From positions 1-64,000 of the forward strand of contig NZ_CDBI01000074.1 of NCBI RefSeq assembly GCF_000820025.1: DNA of 64,000 nucleotides, in the 5' to 3' direction. Origin of the DNA: Aeromonas popoffii (GTDB lineage Bacteria > Pseudomonadota > Gammaproteobacteria > Enterobacterales > Aeromonadaceae). The notes beneath the pieces are model-generated. The model saw only the letters and a program-made list of their open reading frames with translations, was not told where the DNA came from and searched no databases. The translations under genes and the position numbers were made by a program. Positions 1 through 8,515 of this stretch are shown here, in pieces. Position 1 is the first letter of the stretch, and every line of letters starts with the position of its first letter.

Positions 1-98
1 CCCGCCGTTTTTTACTATATAGCGAATAAAGTAGTCTGTTGGAGATCTAAAATTATCTATAAAAACTACTTGTGGGTAATCCGGTTGCAGAATGAATC
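1..98 (-). other. Open frame running off the window edge, downstream of the AT-rich cassette
   Basis: Leftward of the deoxyribosyltransferase-like gene, one minus-strand frame stays open to the window edge (about 32 codons, including the residues QPDYPQVVFIDNFRSPTDYF). It looks protein-like but has no ATG, GTG or TTG start. Just after the upstream stop, an ATG in another frame gives only 15 codons. It may be the start of a fourth cassette gene using a rare start codon or damaged by a frameshift. I do not recognise it. Confidence 0.25.
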
Positions 99-101
99 AT
101 T

Positions 102-986
102 TTATAATGTTGACTTTTTTAGCACTCGGCGAGTTCTTATCTTATCTTCTGGGGAAAGATTATTTAACATGTTATGAATCATGACCTCGATTTGTTCACA
201 TGTACTCGGATCTGAAGGGATTACCAGCAGATGCCTATGATCAGGTTCTCGTTCAGAAATTTCAGCCCGCAATACATCTGGATGAATTGTTAGTCGTTTT
301 AACATGGCTCGGGCTGTTGATTCGCTAACATCACCTAGACAGATATCAACACTCCCAGTCGATGGTTTTGGTTCAGGTTCTCGCTCCCTTTGATTTCTCT
401 CCATTCGCCGCATGGTCATGCGTAAAGATCTTAATTCTTCGAGGATAAATTCTTGTCCAGACACTTCTTTTTTGTCCAGTTTGGCAACAGTGAACTCCCC
501 AAAGTGTTTCAGGAAGGTTGTGTAGTTACTATCGGCAGTTGCTTTTTCATGTGTTGCCCTAATTTTTTCTGCAAGTTTTTTCTTAAAATCAACAATACGA
601 GAAAACCTAAGATCTCTGGGGTACTCTAGATGTTCAATTGGTGATGTATCAAATGAATAAGTTGTTCTGTCGTCTTTGACTATAATAGTTGGTTTGTCAA
701 ATGCTAGACGCAATCCAAGTTCAAACATTACATTCGGGTTTTTTCCGCTAACGTCGCATACTACTACTGGGTTGTCATATAGATTTTGGATTATTCTTTT
801 CTGAATAATACCTACATCATCGGCATTACTTACAAGATTACCCTCAAATCCAGCCTGCTCAATAGATTCAGTCAATATCTCTAAGACATCTGCCCAGTGA
901 GCTTCGGTGCACCCATCTAAGGTGGAGATTGGCATCACAATGCCGCACACGGGGGGGATCTTTGGCTCGCTCAATTTTTTCTCCAA
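102..986 (-). CDS. Nucleoside 2-deoxyribosyltransferase/TIR-like domain protein, probably 5' frameshifted
   Basis: About 294 residues from a TTG start. The N-terminal half (about 13-110) has the signature of the nucleoside deoxyribosyltransferase/TIR-like fold: a first strand VCGIVMPIS, then VVVCDVSGKNPNVMFELG, then KPTIIVKDD. This fold cleaves N-glycosidic bonds, and in several anti-phage systems such domains act on NAD or nucleotides; that activity is inferred here. A charged coiled linker (about 180-210) leads to a small C-terminal alpha/beta domain. The TTG start lacks a Shine-Dalgarno sequence. The preceding frame opens with GTG at 1056, directly abutting the HEAT gene stop, and reads a plausible N-terminus (LGFNPQNLYSIPLAGGINDP) that would join this frame if the G7 run at 951-957 were G6. 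Either the TTG is real or the gene is frameshifted. It is AT-rich compared with the phage genes. Confidence 0.6.
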   Translation of the reverse strand: MEKKLSEPKIPPVCGIVMPISTLDGCTEAHWADVLEILTESIEQAGFEGNLVSNADDVGIIQKRIIQNLYDNPVVVCDVSGKNPNVMFELGLRLAFDKPTIIVKDDRTTYSFDTSPIEHLEYPRDLRFSRIVDFKKKLAEKIRATHEKATADSNYTTFLKHFGEFTVAKLDKKEVSGQEFILEELRSLRMTMRRMERNQREREPEPKPSTGSVDICLGDVSESTARAMLKRLTIHPDVLRAEISEREPDHRHLLVIPSDPSTCEQIEVMIHNMLNNLSPEDKIRTRRVLKKSTL

Positions 987-1056
987 TGTCTATGGGGTCA
1001 TTGATTCCGCCAGCTAGTGGAATCGAATATAAGTTCTGTGGATTGAACCCAAGCAC

Positions 1057-1509
1057 TCACTTTTTAGGGAGGTTCTTGTAGATATCTTCGATCCAGGAAT
1101 CCAACTTATCCCCTTTCTCAAAAGACATAACATCTAGCATTTCAGGATTAATGTTCTCAAAAGCTGTTTTGAACTTGATCAGATCCAGCTCTATCATTTT
1201 TTGCTCGCGCTTAATTCTTTGGAAAATTTTTGTGAAATCAGATGGCTTGAAGCCAATGTCCTTTTTACCAAGCCGAATAGGTACCCCACCTTTCGTTATG
1301 CCCAGGGCTTGTGCTGCCCTGAATGCCTCTTCTTTGACTTTGTAGACCTTATCATGGAGTGCAAGTCTAGTTATTACATCCCGAGACTGCTGGCAATCGT
1401 ACTTCCGTAATTCTTCTAACGCCGAGATACGAGTTTTCCAACAATGCTTTTTGTTTGCATCTGCCACAAGTTGTTGGATGTTCTGGGGTGTCTGATTGAT
1501 GAAGTCCAT
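1057..1509 (-). CDS. Small HEAT-repeat protein
   Basis: A 150-residue soluble protein. Residues about 10-75 form paired amphipathic helices typical of HEAT repeats (RISALEELRKY, then DVITRLALHDKVYKVKEEAF). A second helical and basic part follows, with KIFQRIKREQKM near residue 110. HEAT repeats are protein- or nucleic-acid-binding scaffolds with no catalytic residues, so the function is unknown. It lies 3 bp after a 57-codon ORF and its TGA directly abuts a GTG that opens the next frame. This suggests a translationally coupled minus-strand operon with the deoxyribosyltransferase-like gene. A sensor/effector pair is possible but is inference. It is AT-rich and opposite in direction to the prophage tail genes, so probably acquired separately. 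Confidence 0.65.
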   Translation of the reverse strand: MDFINQTPQNIQQLVADANKKHCWKTRISALEELRKYDCQQSRDVITRLALHDKVYKVKEEAFRAAQALGITKGGVPIRLGKKDIGFKPSDFTKIFQRIKREQKMIELDLIKFKTAFENINPEMLDVMSFEKGDKLDSWIEDIYKNLPKK

Positions 1510-1511
1510 AG

Positions 1512-1685
1512 TTATTTTGCTCGCCTATCCTTAAGCCTAATGTCAAGTTCGTTACCATTTACTAACCTAGTATAATCAAACGGTTGTACTCTTCCTGTGA
1601 CCAATCTCAGTAATTCGCCATAAACCCATCTATTTTGCCATATCTCCACAATAGGGCATATCTGAATCTGATCGGAATGCCCCAT
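1512..1685 (-). CDS. Short AT-rich ORF, probably a 5'-truncated gene
   Basis: This 57-codon frame begins MGHSDQIQICPIVEIW and ends RLKDRRAK, with its stop 3 bp before the HEAT gene. Its composition matches the two downstream AT-rich genes. The only ATG (1683-1685) overlaps the start codon of the rightward tape-measure gene, and no Shine-Dalgarno precedes it. Above that point the frame enters GC-rich phage sequence and reads as antisense noise. I infer that this is the 3' end of a gene whose 5' part was lost when AT-rich and phage DNA were joined at about 1684. The product is unknown. Within it, on the minus strand, TTGACA (1541-1546) and a TATACT-like hexamer (1569-1574) occur but not in promoter spacing to each other. 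Confidence 0.4.
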   Translation of the reverse strand: MGHSDQIQICPIVEIWQNRWVYGELLRLVTGRVQPFDYTRLVNGNELDIRLKDRRAK

Positions 1686-4521
1686 GTCCACCTCAACCAC
1701 CCTCAAACTTGCCCTGGAGCTGGCGGCCAAGGTCACCGGTCGGGAAGACCTGGCCGCCTTGGCGGGTGAGGTGCAGGAGCTGGGCCCTATCTCCGACGAG
1801 ACGGCCGCCGAAACGGCGCAGTTGGCCGAGAGCCTCGAATCGTTAAGCCGCCAGCAGGCGCTGATCCAGCAGTTCAATGATTCAAAGACCGCCCTCACCC
1901 AGCTCGAACTGGCGACCGTGCTCAGCCGTGACAAGCTGGAGCAGTTGCGCCGCGAGCAACAAGCAGGCAGTGGCGATGCCAAGGCGCTGGCCGAACAAGA
2001 GCGGTTGCTGACTTCCGAGGTCAAGCAACTGGAGCGCCAGCTGGTCGCTCAGTCCGCCAGTCATACCCGCCTGCATGCCGGGCTCAAGCAGTCCGGGCTC
2101 GATACCAAGAACCTTGCCCAGGAACAGCAGCGCCTGCAGCGTGAGCTGACCAGGAGTGTCGCCCAGACCGAACGGCTGGGGCGCGAGCTTAGCCAGAGCA
2201 GTCAGCATGCCGGTGGTTTTCAAGGGGCCATCGGCAGTCTGACCGGCCGCCTGGTGGCGTTGGCGGGTACCTGGTTCGGTATTCAGACCCTTACCACCCA
2301 ACTGATGGCCATGTTCCAGACTGGCGATCAGGTCGAGCGCCTCGATGTGCAGCTCAAGGCGGTGATGGGGTCGATTGCCGGTGGCAAAGAGGCGTCAGCC
2401 TGGATCCAGGACTTTGCCAAGAACACCCCCCTACAGCTCAGTGAAGTCACCCAGGTATTCGTGCGCCTCAAGGCGTTCGGCATTGACCCCATGGCGGGGG
2501 CCATGCAGGGCATTGTCGATCAGGCGTTCAAATTGGGCGGCGGTTTTGAAGAGGTGCAAGGCATCTCCCTGGCGCTCGGCCAAGCCTGGGCCAAGCAGAA
2601 GCTGCAGGGGGAGGAGATCCTGCAACTGATTGAGCGTGGCGTGCCGGTCTGGCAGATGCTGGAGCAGGTGACTGGCAAGAATACCACCGAACTGCAGAAG
2701 CTCTCTGAGGCGGGCAAGCTGGGCCGCGAGACCATCTCTGCCCTGATGAACGAGATTGCGGCCCAATCGCGCGGTGCGGCTGCCGACAACATGAGCCTGC
2801 TCTCCGGGCTTATCTCCAATGCCCAGGACAACCTCGGCAAGTTTTACCGGATGGTGGCCGAGAACGGGGCGCTGGCCTGGCTCAAAAACCAGCTGGCCAG
2901 CCTTAATGCCGAATTTGAGGCGATGGCCAGGGATGGCCGCCTGCAGGAGTGGGCCAAGCGCCTCTCCGATGGTTTTATCTCCATGGGGGAAACCCTCAAG
3001 TCGCTGATCCAGACCCTCTATGAGTGGCGCACCGCGCTGACCGTGCTGGCCCAGGCGTGGGTCGGCCTCAAAATCGCGGGCTGGATTGGTGATCTGCGCA
3101 GCCTCTATGCCCAGTTTATTGCCATGCCTGTGGCGACAGCGACAGCAGCAGGCGGTATGACGACAGCGGGCACAGCAGCAGCCGGTGCTGCGATAGGGGT
3201 CAGGGTACTGGGCGCAGCCGTCAAGGGGTTGCTGGCCGCCGTGACGGTCGAGTCCATCATCCAGATCACCCAATTTGCCTCTGCCCTGCGTCAGCTGGTG
3301 CGGGCTGAGCTGGCACTTCGAGAGGCGCAAGGGCTGCGCTCCGAGACTCAGGCCCGCCTCAATGGTCAGTTTGCCGCCCTGTCAACGGAGCTGGGTTTTG
3401 CCATCACCAGCATGGCGGATCTCGATCGCCTGGTGGCTGAGGGCAAGGTGCATTACGACGAGGCCACTGGGAGCTGGCGACAAGGCGCCGCAGCCGTTAA
3501 AGCGCTGGGTGATGAGGCCAAGAGTACCCGTGATTATCTGGCCGAGATCAATGCGGTGGCCAAGCAAACCGCCGCCGATGGCCCGGCTAAGTTGGCCAAG
3601 GCGTTTGAGGAGTTGGGGCTGGACTTCGAACGGGCTAATGGTCGTATAGGTGCGGGCTTTCAGAAGACCATCGGCGCCCTGGATGTATTGGTGGCGCACA
3701 CGGGGGCCAGTAGTGCCGCCATCGAGGAGGCGATGGCGGCCGCCTACAACAGCGCCAAGACCACCGCCGAGATCGATGCGGTGATCGCGCGGCAAAAGCA
3801 ACTGGCCGCCCAGGGCAAGATCACCGGGGATGCGCTGGCCCGCTCCATGGCCATCGCTGCCGATGCCATGGCCAAGGTGAAAGGGGGGAGTGGCGATACC
3901 AAGCAGGCAGTCGCGGCCATTGGTGATGGTTTTGACGAGGCTGCCGCTCGGGCCAAAGGGGCCACCGATGCGATGCGGGCAGGACTTAAAGGGGTACAAG
4001 ATGAAGCCAAGCAGACCAATGCCAGCCTTGCCAGTAGCGGCGGGGGCGGTGGTCGAGGCGATATCACCCGCACCGTGAATGCCGGTTCTTTCTACTACAA
4101 GAGCGTGGATATCAATAGCCTGCGCGGCAATGCCGAGGGGCTGGCCAATACCCTGGCCGGGGTGGAGGAGGAGCTGGCCCGCTACAGCCAGAAGGTCAAG
4201 GACATTCCGGCCTACAGCGAGTGGAGCAAGTATTACGGCGAGAAGTTCCAAAAAGAGATGGAGGCGATGCAGGCCCGCCTTAAAGAGGAGCTCAACAAAG
4301 CGTTGGCCAAGGAGAGTGCCAAAACCAACCAGGCCGCTGCCCGGCCACCAGTCCCAACTGCAGAGCCATCTACCCCCAGCACCCCAGGGACACGCAGGCC
4401 CTTGTCCGAGCGGATCACCATAGAGCTCAAAGGGGCAGGGGGCTCGGCCGAACTGCAGGCCGATGAGGCCAATGCGAATGCCTTGATTTCCCTTCTTAAA
4501 CAGCAAGGGTTACGTCAATGA
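1684..4521 (+). CDS. Phage tail tape measure protein
   Basis: A 945-residue protein that sets tail length and passes through the tail tube during DNA ejection. Residues about 20-165 are Gln/Glu/Leu-rich coiled coil. Residues about 200-400 match the conserved tape-measure domain, including GDQVERLDVQLKAVMGS, NTPLQLSEVTQVFVRLKAFG and EEILQLIERGVPVWQML. Two hydrophobic stretches follow (around LTVLAQAWVGLKIAGWI and GAAIGVRVLGAAVKGLLAAV), then an Ala-rich helical region and a Gly-rich, Pro-rich C-terminus. Phage tape measures usually have this order. The ATG at 1684 sits exactly where base composition changes, with only a weak Shine-Dalgarno. The usual tail-assembly chaperone genes are not directly upstream, where the AT-rich cassette stands instead. 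It overlaps the next gene by four bases. Confidence 0.92.
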   Translation: MSTSTTLKLALELAAKVTGREDLAALAGEVQELGPISDETAAETAQLAESLESLSRQQALIQQFNDSKTALTQLELATVLSRDKLEQLRREQQAGSGDAKALAEQERLLTSEVKQLERQLVAQSASHTRLHAGLKQSGLDTKNLAQEQQRLQRELTRSVAQTERLGRELSQSSQHAGGFQGAIGSLTGRLVALAGTWFGIQTLTTQLMAMFQTGDQVERLDVQLKAVMGSIAGGKEASAWIQDFAKNTPLQLSEVTQVFVRLKAFGIDPMAGAMQGIVDQAFKLGGGFEEVQGISLALGQAWAKQKLQGEEILQLIERGVPVWQMLEQVTGKNTTELQKLSEAGKLGRETISALMNEIAAQSRGAAADNMSLLSGLISNAQDNLGKFYRMVAENGALAWLKNQLASLNAEFEAMARDGRLQEWAKRLSDGFISMGETLKSLIQTLYEWRTALTVLAQAWVGLKIAGWIGDLRSLYAQFIAMPVATATAAGGMTTAGTAAAGAAIGVRVLGAAVKGLLAAVTVESIIQITQFASALRQLVRAELALREAQGLRSETQARLNGQFAALSTELGFAITSMADLDRLVAEGKVHYDEATGSWRQGAAAVKALGDEAKSTRDYLAEINAVAKQTAADGPAKLAKAFEELGLDFERANGRIGAGFQKTIGALDVLVAHTGASSAAIEEAMAAAYNSAKTTAEIDAVIARQKQLAAQGKITGDALARSMAIAADAMAKVKGGSGDTKQAVAAIGDGFDEAAARAKGATDAMRAGLKGVQDEAKQTNASLASSGGGGGRGDITRTVNAGSFYYKSVDINSLRGNAEGLANTLAGVEEELARYSQKVKDIPAYSEWSKYYGEKFQKEMEAMQARLKEELNKALAKESAKTNQAAARPPVPTAEPSTPSTPGTRRPLSERITIELKGAGGSAELQADEANANALISLLKQQGLRQ

Positions 4522-4886
4522 ACGTGACCTTAAACAGCGTGCTGCTGCCAGATGATCTGGTCTGGCGCGATGAGTTCGAGTGGGCGCCGGTCGAGCAGGT
4601 GGTGACCCCGACCTTGAGCGGCGCCCTGTTGGTGGAGGAGACCGCCAAGCCCGAGGGGCGGCCGCTGACCCTGAGCGGGCATTGCTCCCGCTCCAAGGTG
4701 CAGGAGATCAAGGTGCTGGAGGCGCAGGTGGCCCAGCTGATGACGTTGACCCTGCTCGATGGTGTTGCTCGCACCGTAGTGTGGCGCCGCCCTGGCGTGG
4801 TGGCCACGCCACTGGTCGAGATGGCCGACCCGGAAGGGGGCGACCCCTATGCCTTGACCCTGAATCTCACAGAGGTAACCCCATGA
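4518..4886 (+). CDS. Small phage tail protein
   Basis: A 122-residue soluble protein with alternating beta-strand pattern and no signal or membrane segment. Its start overlaps the tape-measure stop and its stop overlaps the next start (ATGA at both ends), which places it in the tail operon. Its position directly after the tape measure is where siphophages often encode distal-tail or adaptor proteins, but I see no family motif, so the role is inferred from position only. Confidence 0.7.
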   Translation: MNVTLNSVLLPDDLVWRDEFEWAPVEQVVTPTLSGALLVEETAKPEGRPLTLSGHCSRSKVQEIKVLEAQVAQLMTLTLLDGVARTVVWRRPGVVATPLVEMADPEGGDPYALTLNLTEVTP

Positions 4887-7800
4887 CCATTCTCTCTGGC
4901 GATATCGTGCTGTTGGCCAGCCAGCGCCTGGTTGATACCGATGACGGCGGTGGTCGCATCACTGGCCGCGAAATCATCAGCGGTAACCATAACAGCCTGT
5001 TTCCCGATATCAGCGATATGGATCGGGCCTATGGCACCGTGAATATGCGCAAGGCGTTTCTGGCGGTGCAGACGGACGACACCGACACCTACTATGGCGC
5101 TAATGCCATGGTGCTGCTGCCGCCCAGTGATCCCAGCGTCAACCTGACGCTGATGACCACCAAAGACCACAACGACACCCGCGACAACGCCCGCAACACT
5201 CTGGAGCGCTATCAGGCCAGAGGCCCGAAGTGGCAGGGGGTGCTCTACGATACCCAGCTGGAAGGGCAGCGGGCGATCCGCATCCTGCAACGCATTGAGG
5301 TGCGGTTGCCGGAGGTCGGGGAGGTGCTGGTGCTGGTCGGCAACGAAGGGAAGGGGAACGAGGTTGAGCAGTATGTACGGATTGACCGGGTAACCGCCGA
5401 GCTGCGCAAGTTCGGGGTATCTGGCTACCAGGGCGAGTTCACCCGCAACGTGGTCACCTGCGTGATCACTGACCCACTGCGCTACACCTTTGAAGGGGAG
5501 CAGCCCAGCCCCTATGACCAGGCAACCACCAAGACCACTCTGCGGGAAACCGTGGTGGCCGATGCCGCCAACTACTTTTCTACCACCAAGCTGGTCGCGG
5601 ATGCGGCGCTGGGTGCAATGCGGGTGCAGGCCAAGACCATCTTCACCCAGCTGGTACCCAGTGCCCGCAGTGAAACCCCGGTGGTGGATCTGACTGCTGC
5701 CGGTGAGCTGGGCGCCCTGCTGGAGTCCGGGGTGGGCAGTCCCCACACCTTCACCACCACCTCACCGGTCAGCCCGAGTCAGGGGCTGTTCCTGGGGATT
5801 GGTGCCATGCCGGGCAGCGTATCGGTCACCATAGGCGCGGCAGTGATCACCGACAAGGGCGGCGAGCTGTTCCTGGTCGGTACCGTGGTGGGGGCTATCG
5901 ACTACGGGCGCGGCCTGCTGACCTTCAACAGTCAGTGCCCGAACTATGGCGCGGCCAGCAAAACCGTGAGCTTTCGCCCGGCAGTGATGCCATCGCGCAT
6001 CGCTGACACAGCCCAGATCCAGATCGCCGCCAACAACCGGGGCTATGCCTACACCGCGACCCTGCTACCTACCCCTTGCCCCGGTTCGCTGACCGTCAGC
6101 TATCTGGCCCAGGGCAAATGGTACGACCTGAAAGACAATGGGCGCGGGGAGCTGTTTGGCCAGGACAAATCCTATGGCTCTGGCCTGCTTAACTTCACCA
6201 CCGGCTCTGTGGTGTTGACCCTGGGGGCGCTGCCGGATGTGAACAGCGCGATCATGTTCAGCTGGGGTACCAAGGTCTCTTACCTCAACCGCGCCAGCAT
6301 GGTGCTGGATCCGGTGCAGCTGACCCACAAGCTGGCCCATGAGGGGATCACTCCCAACAGCCTGACCCTGACCTGGCAAGCCGGTGGCGCGACCAAAACC
6401 GCCATCGACAACGGGGCGGGCCAGCTGACCGGCGATGCCACCGGCACCATCAATTATGTGACCGGCGATCTGGCCCTGCGGGTGGCGACCCTGCCGGATG
6501 GCGGTCAGGAGTACCAGGTTGTTTACCAGTACGGCGACCCGGACTCCCAACGCTTTGACTACCCAGCCCGCAACCCGGACGGGACGATCACCATGCAGCT
6601 GGCCAAGCAGAACCTGACCCCGAGAATGGTCTCATTGCGCTGGAATGCCCTTTATGAGGATGTGAAGGACGACACCGAACTGGTGATCGCCCAGCGTGAC
6701 CCGATCATCAGTGTCCGTGACAACGGCGCGGGCAAGCTGCTGGATGCGGCAGGGGTGGAGCGGGGTACCGTCAACTACACCACCGGCCAGATCACCATCA
6801 AGCCGGATGGCCAGGGCGGCATTCCGAAAACCCGCTATGAGTGGCGCACCATCGGCACCTATGGCGATGGCCACGGCAACACCATTGCCCGCCAGCGCTG
6901 GACACTGGTTGAAATCTACTATGTGCAGGCCGCCTACCTGTTCCCGGTGGACGACAGTGGTTGGGTCGAGGTGGAGTACCGCAGCAACAATGCAAGCCAA
7001 GCGGGCCAAGACACCGTGACCGCCACCCCGCTGGTGCTGGATATCACCCCGCGCAGCGGCGAGGCGATCCTGGCCAACTCAGTGCGCTTTGCGCTGGGCG
7101 GGTCTGTCTATGTGGACAGGCAAGGGATCCTCTATCGCAACATCGACCCATCCACTGGGGCCGGTGAGCAGGCCGGTACACTGGATTACGCCACCGGCAA
7201 GGCGACCGTGACGGTCTGGAACCCTGGCGCGGTGCCAGTGGCTGCCCTGAGTTCGCTGGTCACCAGCCTGGTGGCCCAGACGGTGGACGAGGTGACATTC
7301 AGAACGCCGGGGGCACCCATTGCGCCATCCAGCCTCTACCTTAGCGGCAACACCGCAGACGGTCGCCGGTTTGAGGTGACCGCCAACGGCGATGGCACCA
7401 TCACCAGCCAGGATGTAACCGGCAAGGTGGACTATCAGACAGGTGTGGTATCGGTGCGCTTTGGCCGCTTGGTGACGGCGGCGGGCAACGAGAGTAAACC
7501 CTGGTTTGACCCCGATATGGTGGTCGATGGCAAGATTTGGCGCCCCTTGTCGGTGGTGGCGGACACCATCCGGTTTAATGCGGTGGTGTATAGCTATCTG
7601 CCGCTCGATGCGGATCTGATCAAGCTGGATCCGGTGCGCCTGCCATCCGATGGCCGGGTGCCCTTCATTCGCAAGGGATACATCGTGGTGGTGCATTCCA
7701 CCAAGCGCAGCGCCTTTCCCATGGGGGGACAGGCCGGGCAGCAGCTCAACACCGGGCGCGAGCGGCTGACCTATTGCCGGGTGGAGGATAAGAACGGCAA

Positions 7801-8476
7801 GGAGCTGGCGCCGCAGCTTTACAGCGTCAACATGAACAGCGGGATGGTGACCCTGGCCAGCCCACTGGATCTGACCGGCTATATGGAGCCGCTGATCGTG
7901 GTTCACCGGGTCGAGGATATGAGTCTGGCCACCGATGTGGAGATCTCGGGCCGCATCACCCTGGCGCGGCCCCTCAGTCACAACTATGAGGCGGCGGATA
8001 CCCTGGTATCCAGCGCCCTGATCATCGGTGACCTGTGGGCCCGCTATGGGGCGCTGTTCGACCAACGCACCTGGACAAATAACTGGTCTGATTTTCTGAT
8101 TGGCGACCCCTGCACGGTGGAATACAACGATACGGACTTCCCGATCGTGGTGACCAACCGTGCGACCCTGCAAGAGCGCTGGGCCATCATCTTCCAGACC
8201 ACCACCACGTTTATTTTGGTCGGCGAGCATGTGGGCCAAATTGCGGTGGGGGACGTGAATACCGACTTTGCCCCCATCAACCCCAACAACGGCCAGCCCT
8301 ATTTCAGGCTTGACCGGCGTGGCTGGGGCGCCGGTTGGGCTGCGGGCAACGTGCTGCGGTTCAACACCTACGCCGCCAATTACCCGATCTGGTTTATCCG
8401 CACCATCTTGCAGTCGGTGGCTGCGGTAGATACCGACCGTTTCGAGGCCCAGCTCAGGGGCAACGTCAACCGTTAA
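4883..8476 (+). CDS. Large modular phage tail protein
   Basis: A 1197-residue, beta-rich protein. The ATG at 4883 overlaps the preceding stop; an open frame continues upstream but is antisense-like filler and has no ribosome site. The N-terminal third (about 1-200) looks globular. From about residue 320 to 860 the protein carries degenerate copies of a module with the pattern N-G-x-G-x-L then G-T-hydrophobic-x-Y-x-T-G-x-hydrophobic. Examples are NGAGQLTGDATGTINYVTG and NGDGTITSQDVTGKVDYQTG, at about 5851, 6133, 6408, 6718, 7156 and 7384. Size and position suggest a structural tail-tip or baseplate protein. No enzyme motif was recognised. Confidence 0.8.
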   Translation: MTILSGDIVLLASQRLVDTDDGGGRITGREIISGNHNSLFPDISDMDRAYGTVNMRKAFLAVQTDDTDTYYGANAMVLLPPSDPSVNLTLMTTKDHNDTRDNARNTLERYQARGPKWQGVLYDTQLEGQRAIRILQRIEVRLPEVGEVLVLVGNEGKGNEVEQYVRIDRVTAELRKFGVSGYQGEFTRNVVTCVITDPLRYTFEGEQPSPYDQATTKTTLRETVVADAANYFSTTKLVADAALGAMRVQAKTIFTQLVPSARSETPVVDLTAAGELGALLESGVGSPHTFTTTSPVSPSQGLFLGIGAMPGSVSVTIGAAVITDKGGELFLVGTVVGAIDYGRGLLTFNSQCPNYGAASKTVSFRPAVMPSRIADTAQIQIAANNRGYAYTATLLPTPCPGSLTVSYLAQGKWYDLKDNGRGELFGQDKSYGSGLLNFTTGSVVLTLGALPDVNSAIMFSWGTKVSYLNRASMVLDPVQLTHKLAHEGITPNSLTLTWQAGGATKTAIDNGAGQLTGDATGTINYVTGDLALRVATLPDGGQEYQVVYQYGDPDSQRFDYPARNPDGTITMQLAKQNLTPRMVSLRWNALYEDVKDDTELVIAQRDPIISVRDNGAGKLLDAAGVERGTVNYTTGQITIKPDGQGGIPKTRYEWRTIGTYGDGHGNTIARQRWTLVEIYYVQAAYLFPVDDSGWVEVEYRSNNASQAGQDTVTATPLVLDITPRSGEAILANSVRFALGGSVYVDRQGILYRNIDPSTGAGEQAGTLDYATGKATVTVWNPGAVPVAALSSLVTSLVAQTVDEVTFRTPGAPIAPSSLYLSGNTADGRRFEVTANGDGTITSQDVTGKVDYQTGVVSVRFGRLVTAAGNESKPWFDPDMVVDGKIWRPLSVVADTIRFNAVVYSYLPLDADLIKLDPVRLPSDGRVPFIRKGYIVVVHSTKRSAFPMGGQAGQQLNTGRERLTYCRVEDKNGKELAPQLYSVNMNSGMVTLASPLDLTGYMEPLIVVHRVEDMSLATDVEISGRITLARPLSHNYEAADTLVSSALIIGDLWARYGALFDQRTWTNNWSDFLIGDPCTVEYNDTDFPIVVTNRATLQERWAIIFQTTTTFILVGEHVGQIAVGDVNTDFAPINPNNGQPYFRLDRRGWGAGWAAGNVLRFNTYAANYPIWFIRTILQSVAAVDTDRFEAQLRGNVNR

Positions 8477-8515
8477 GCGGTGAGGCGTTGCGCCTTGCCC
8501 GTGGAGAGAAAAGCA

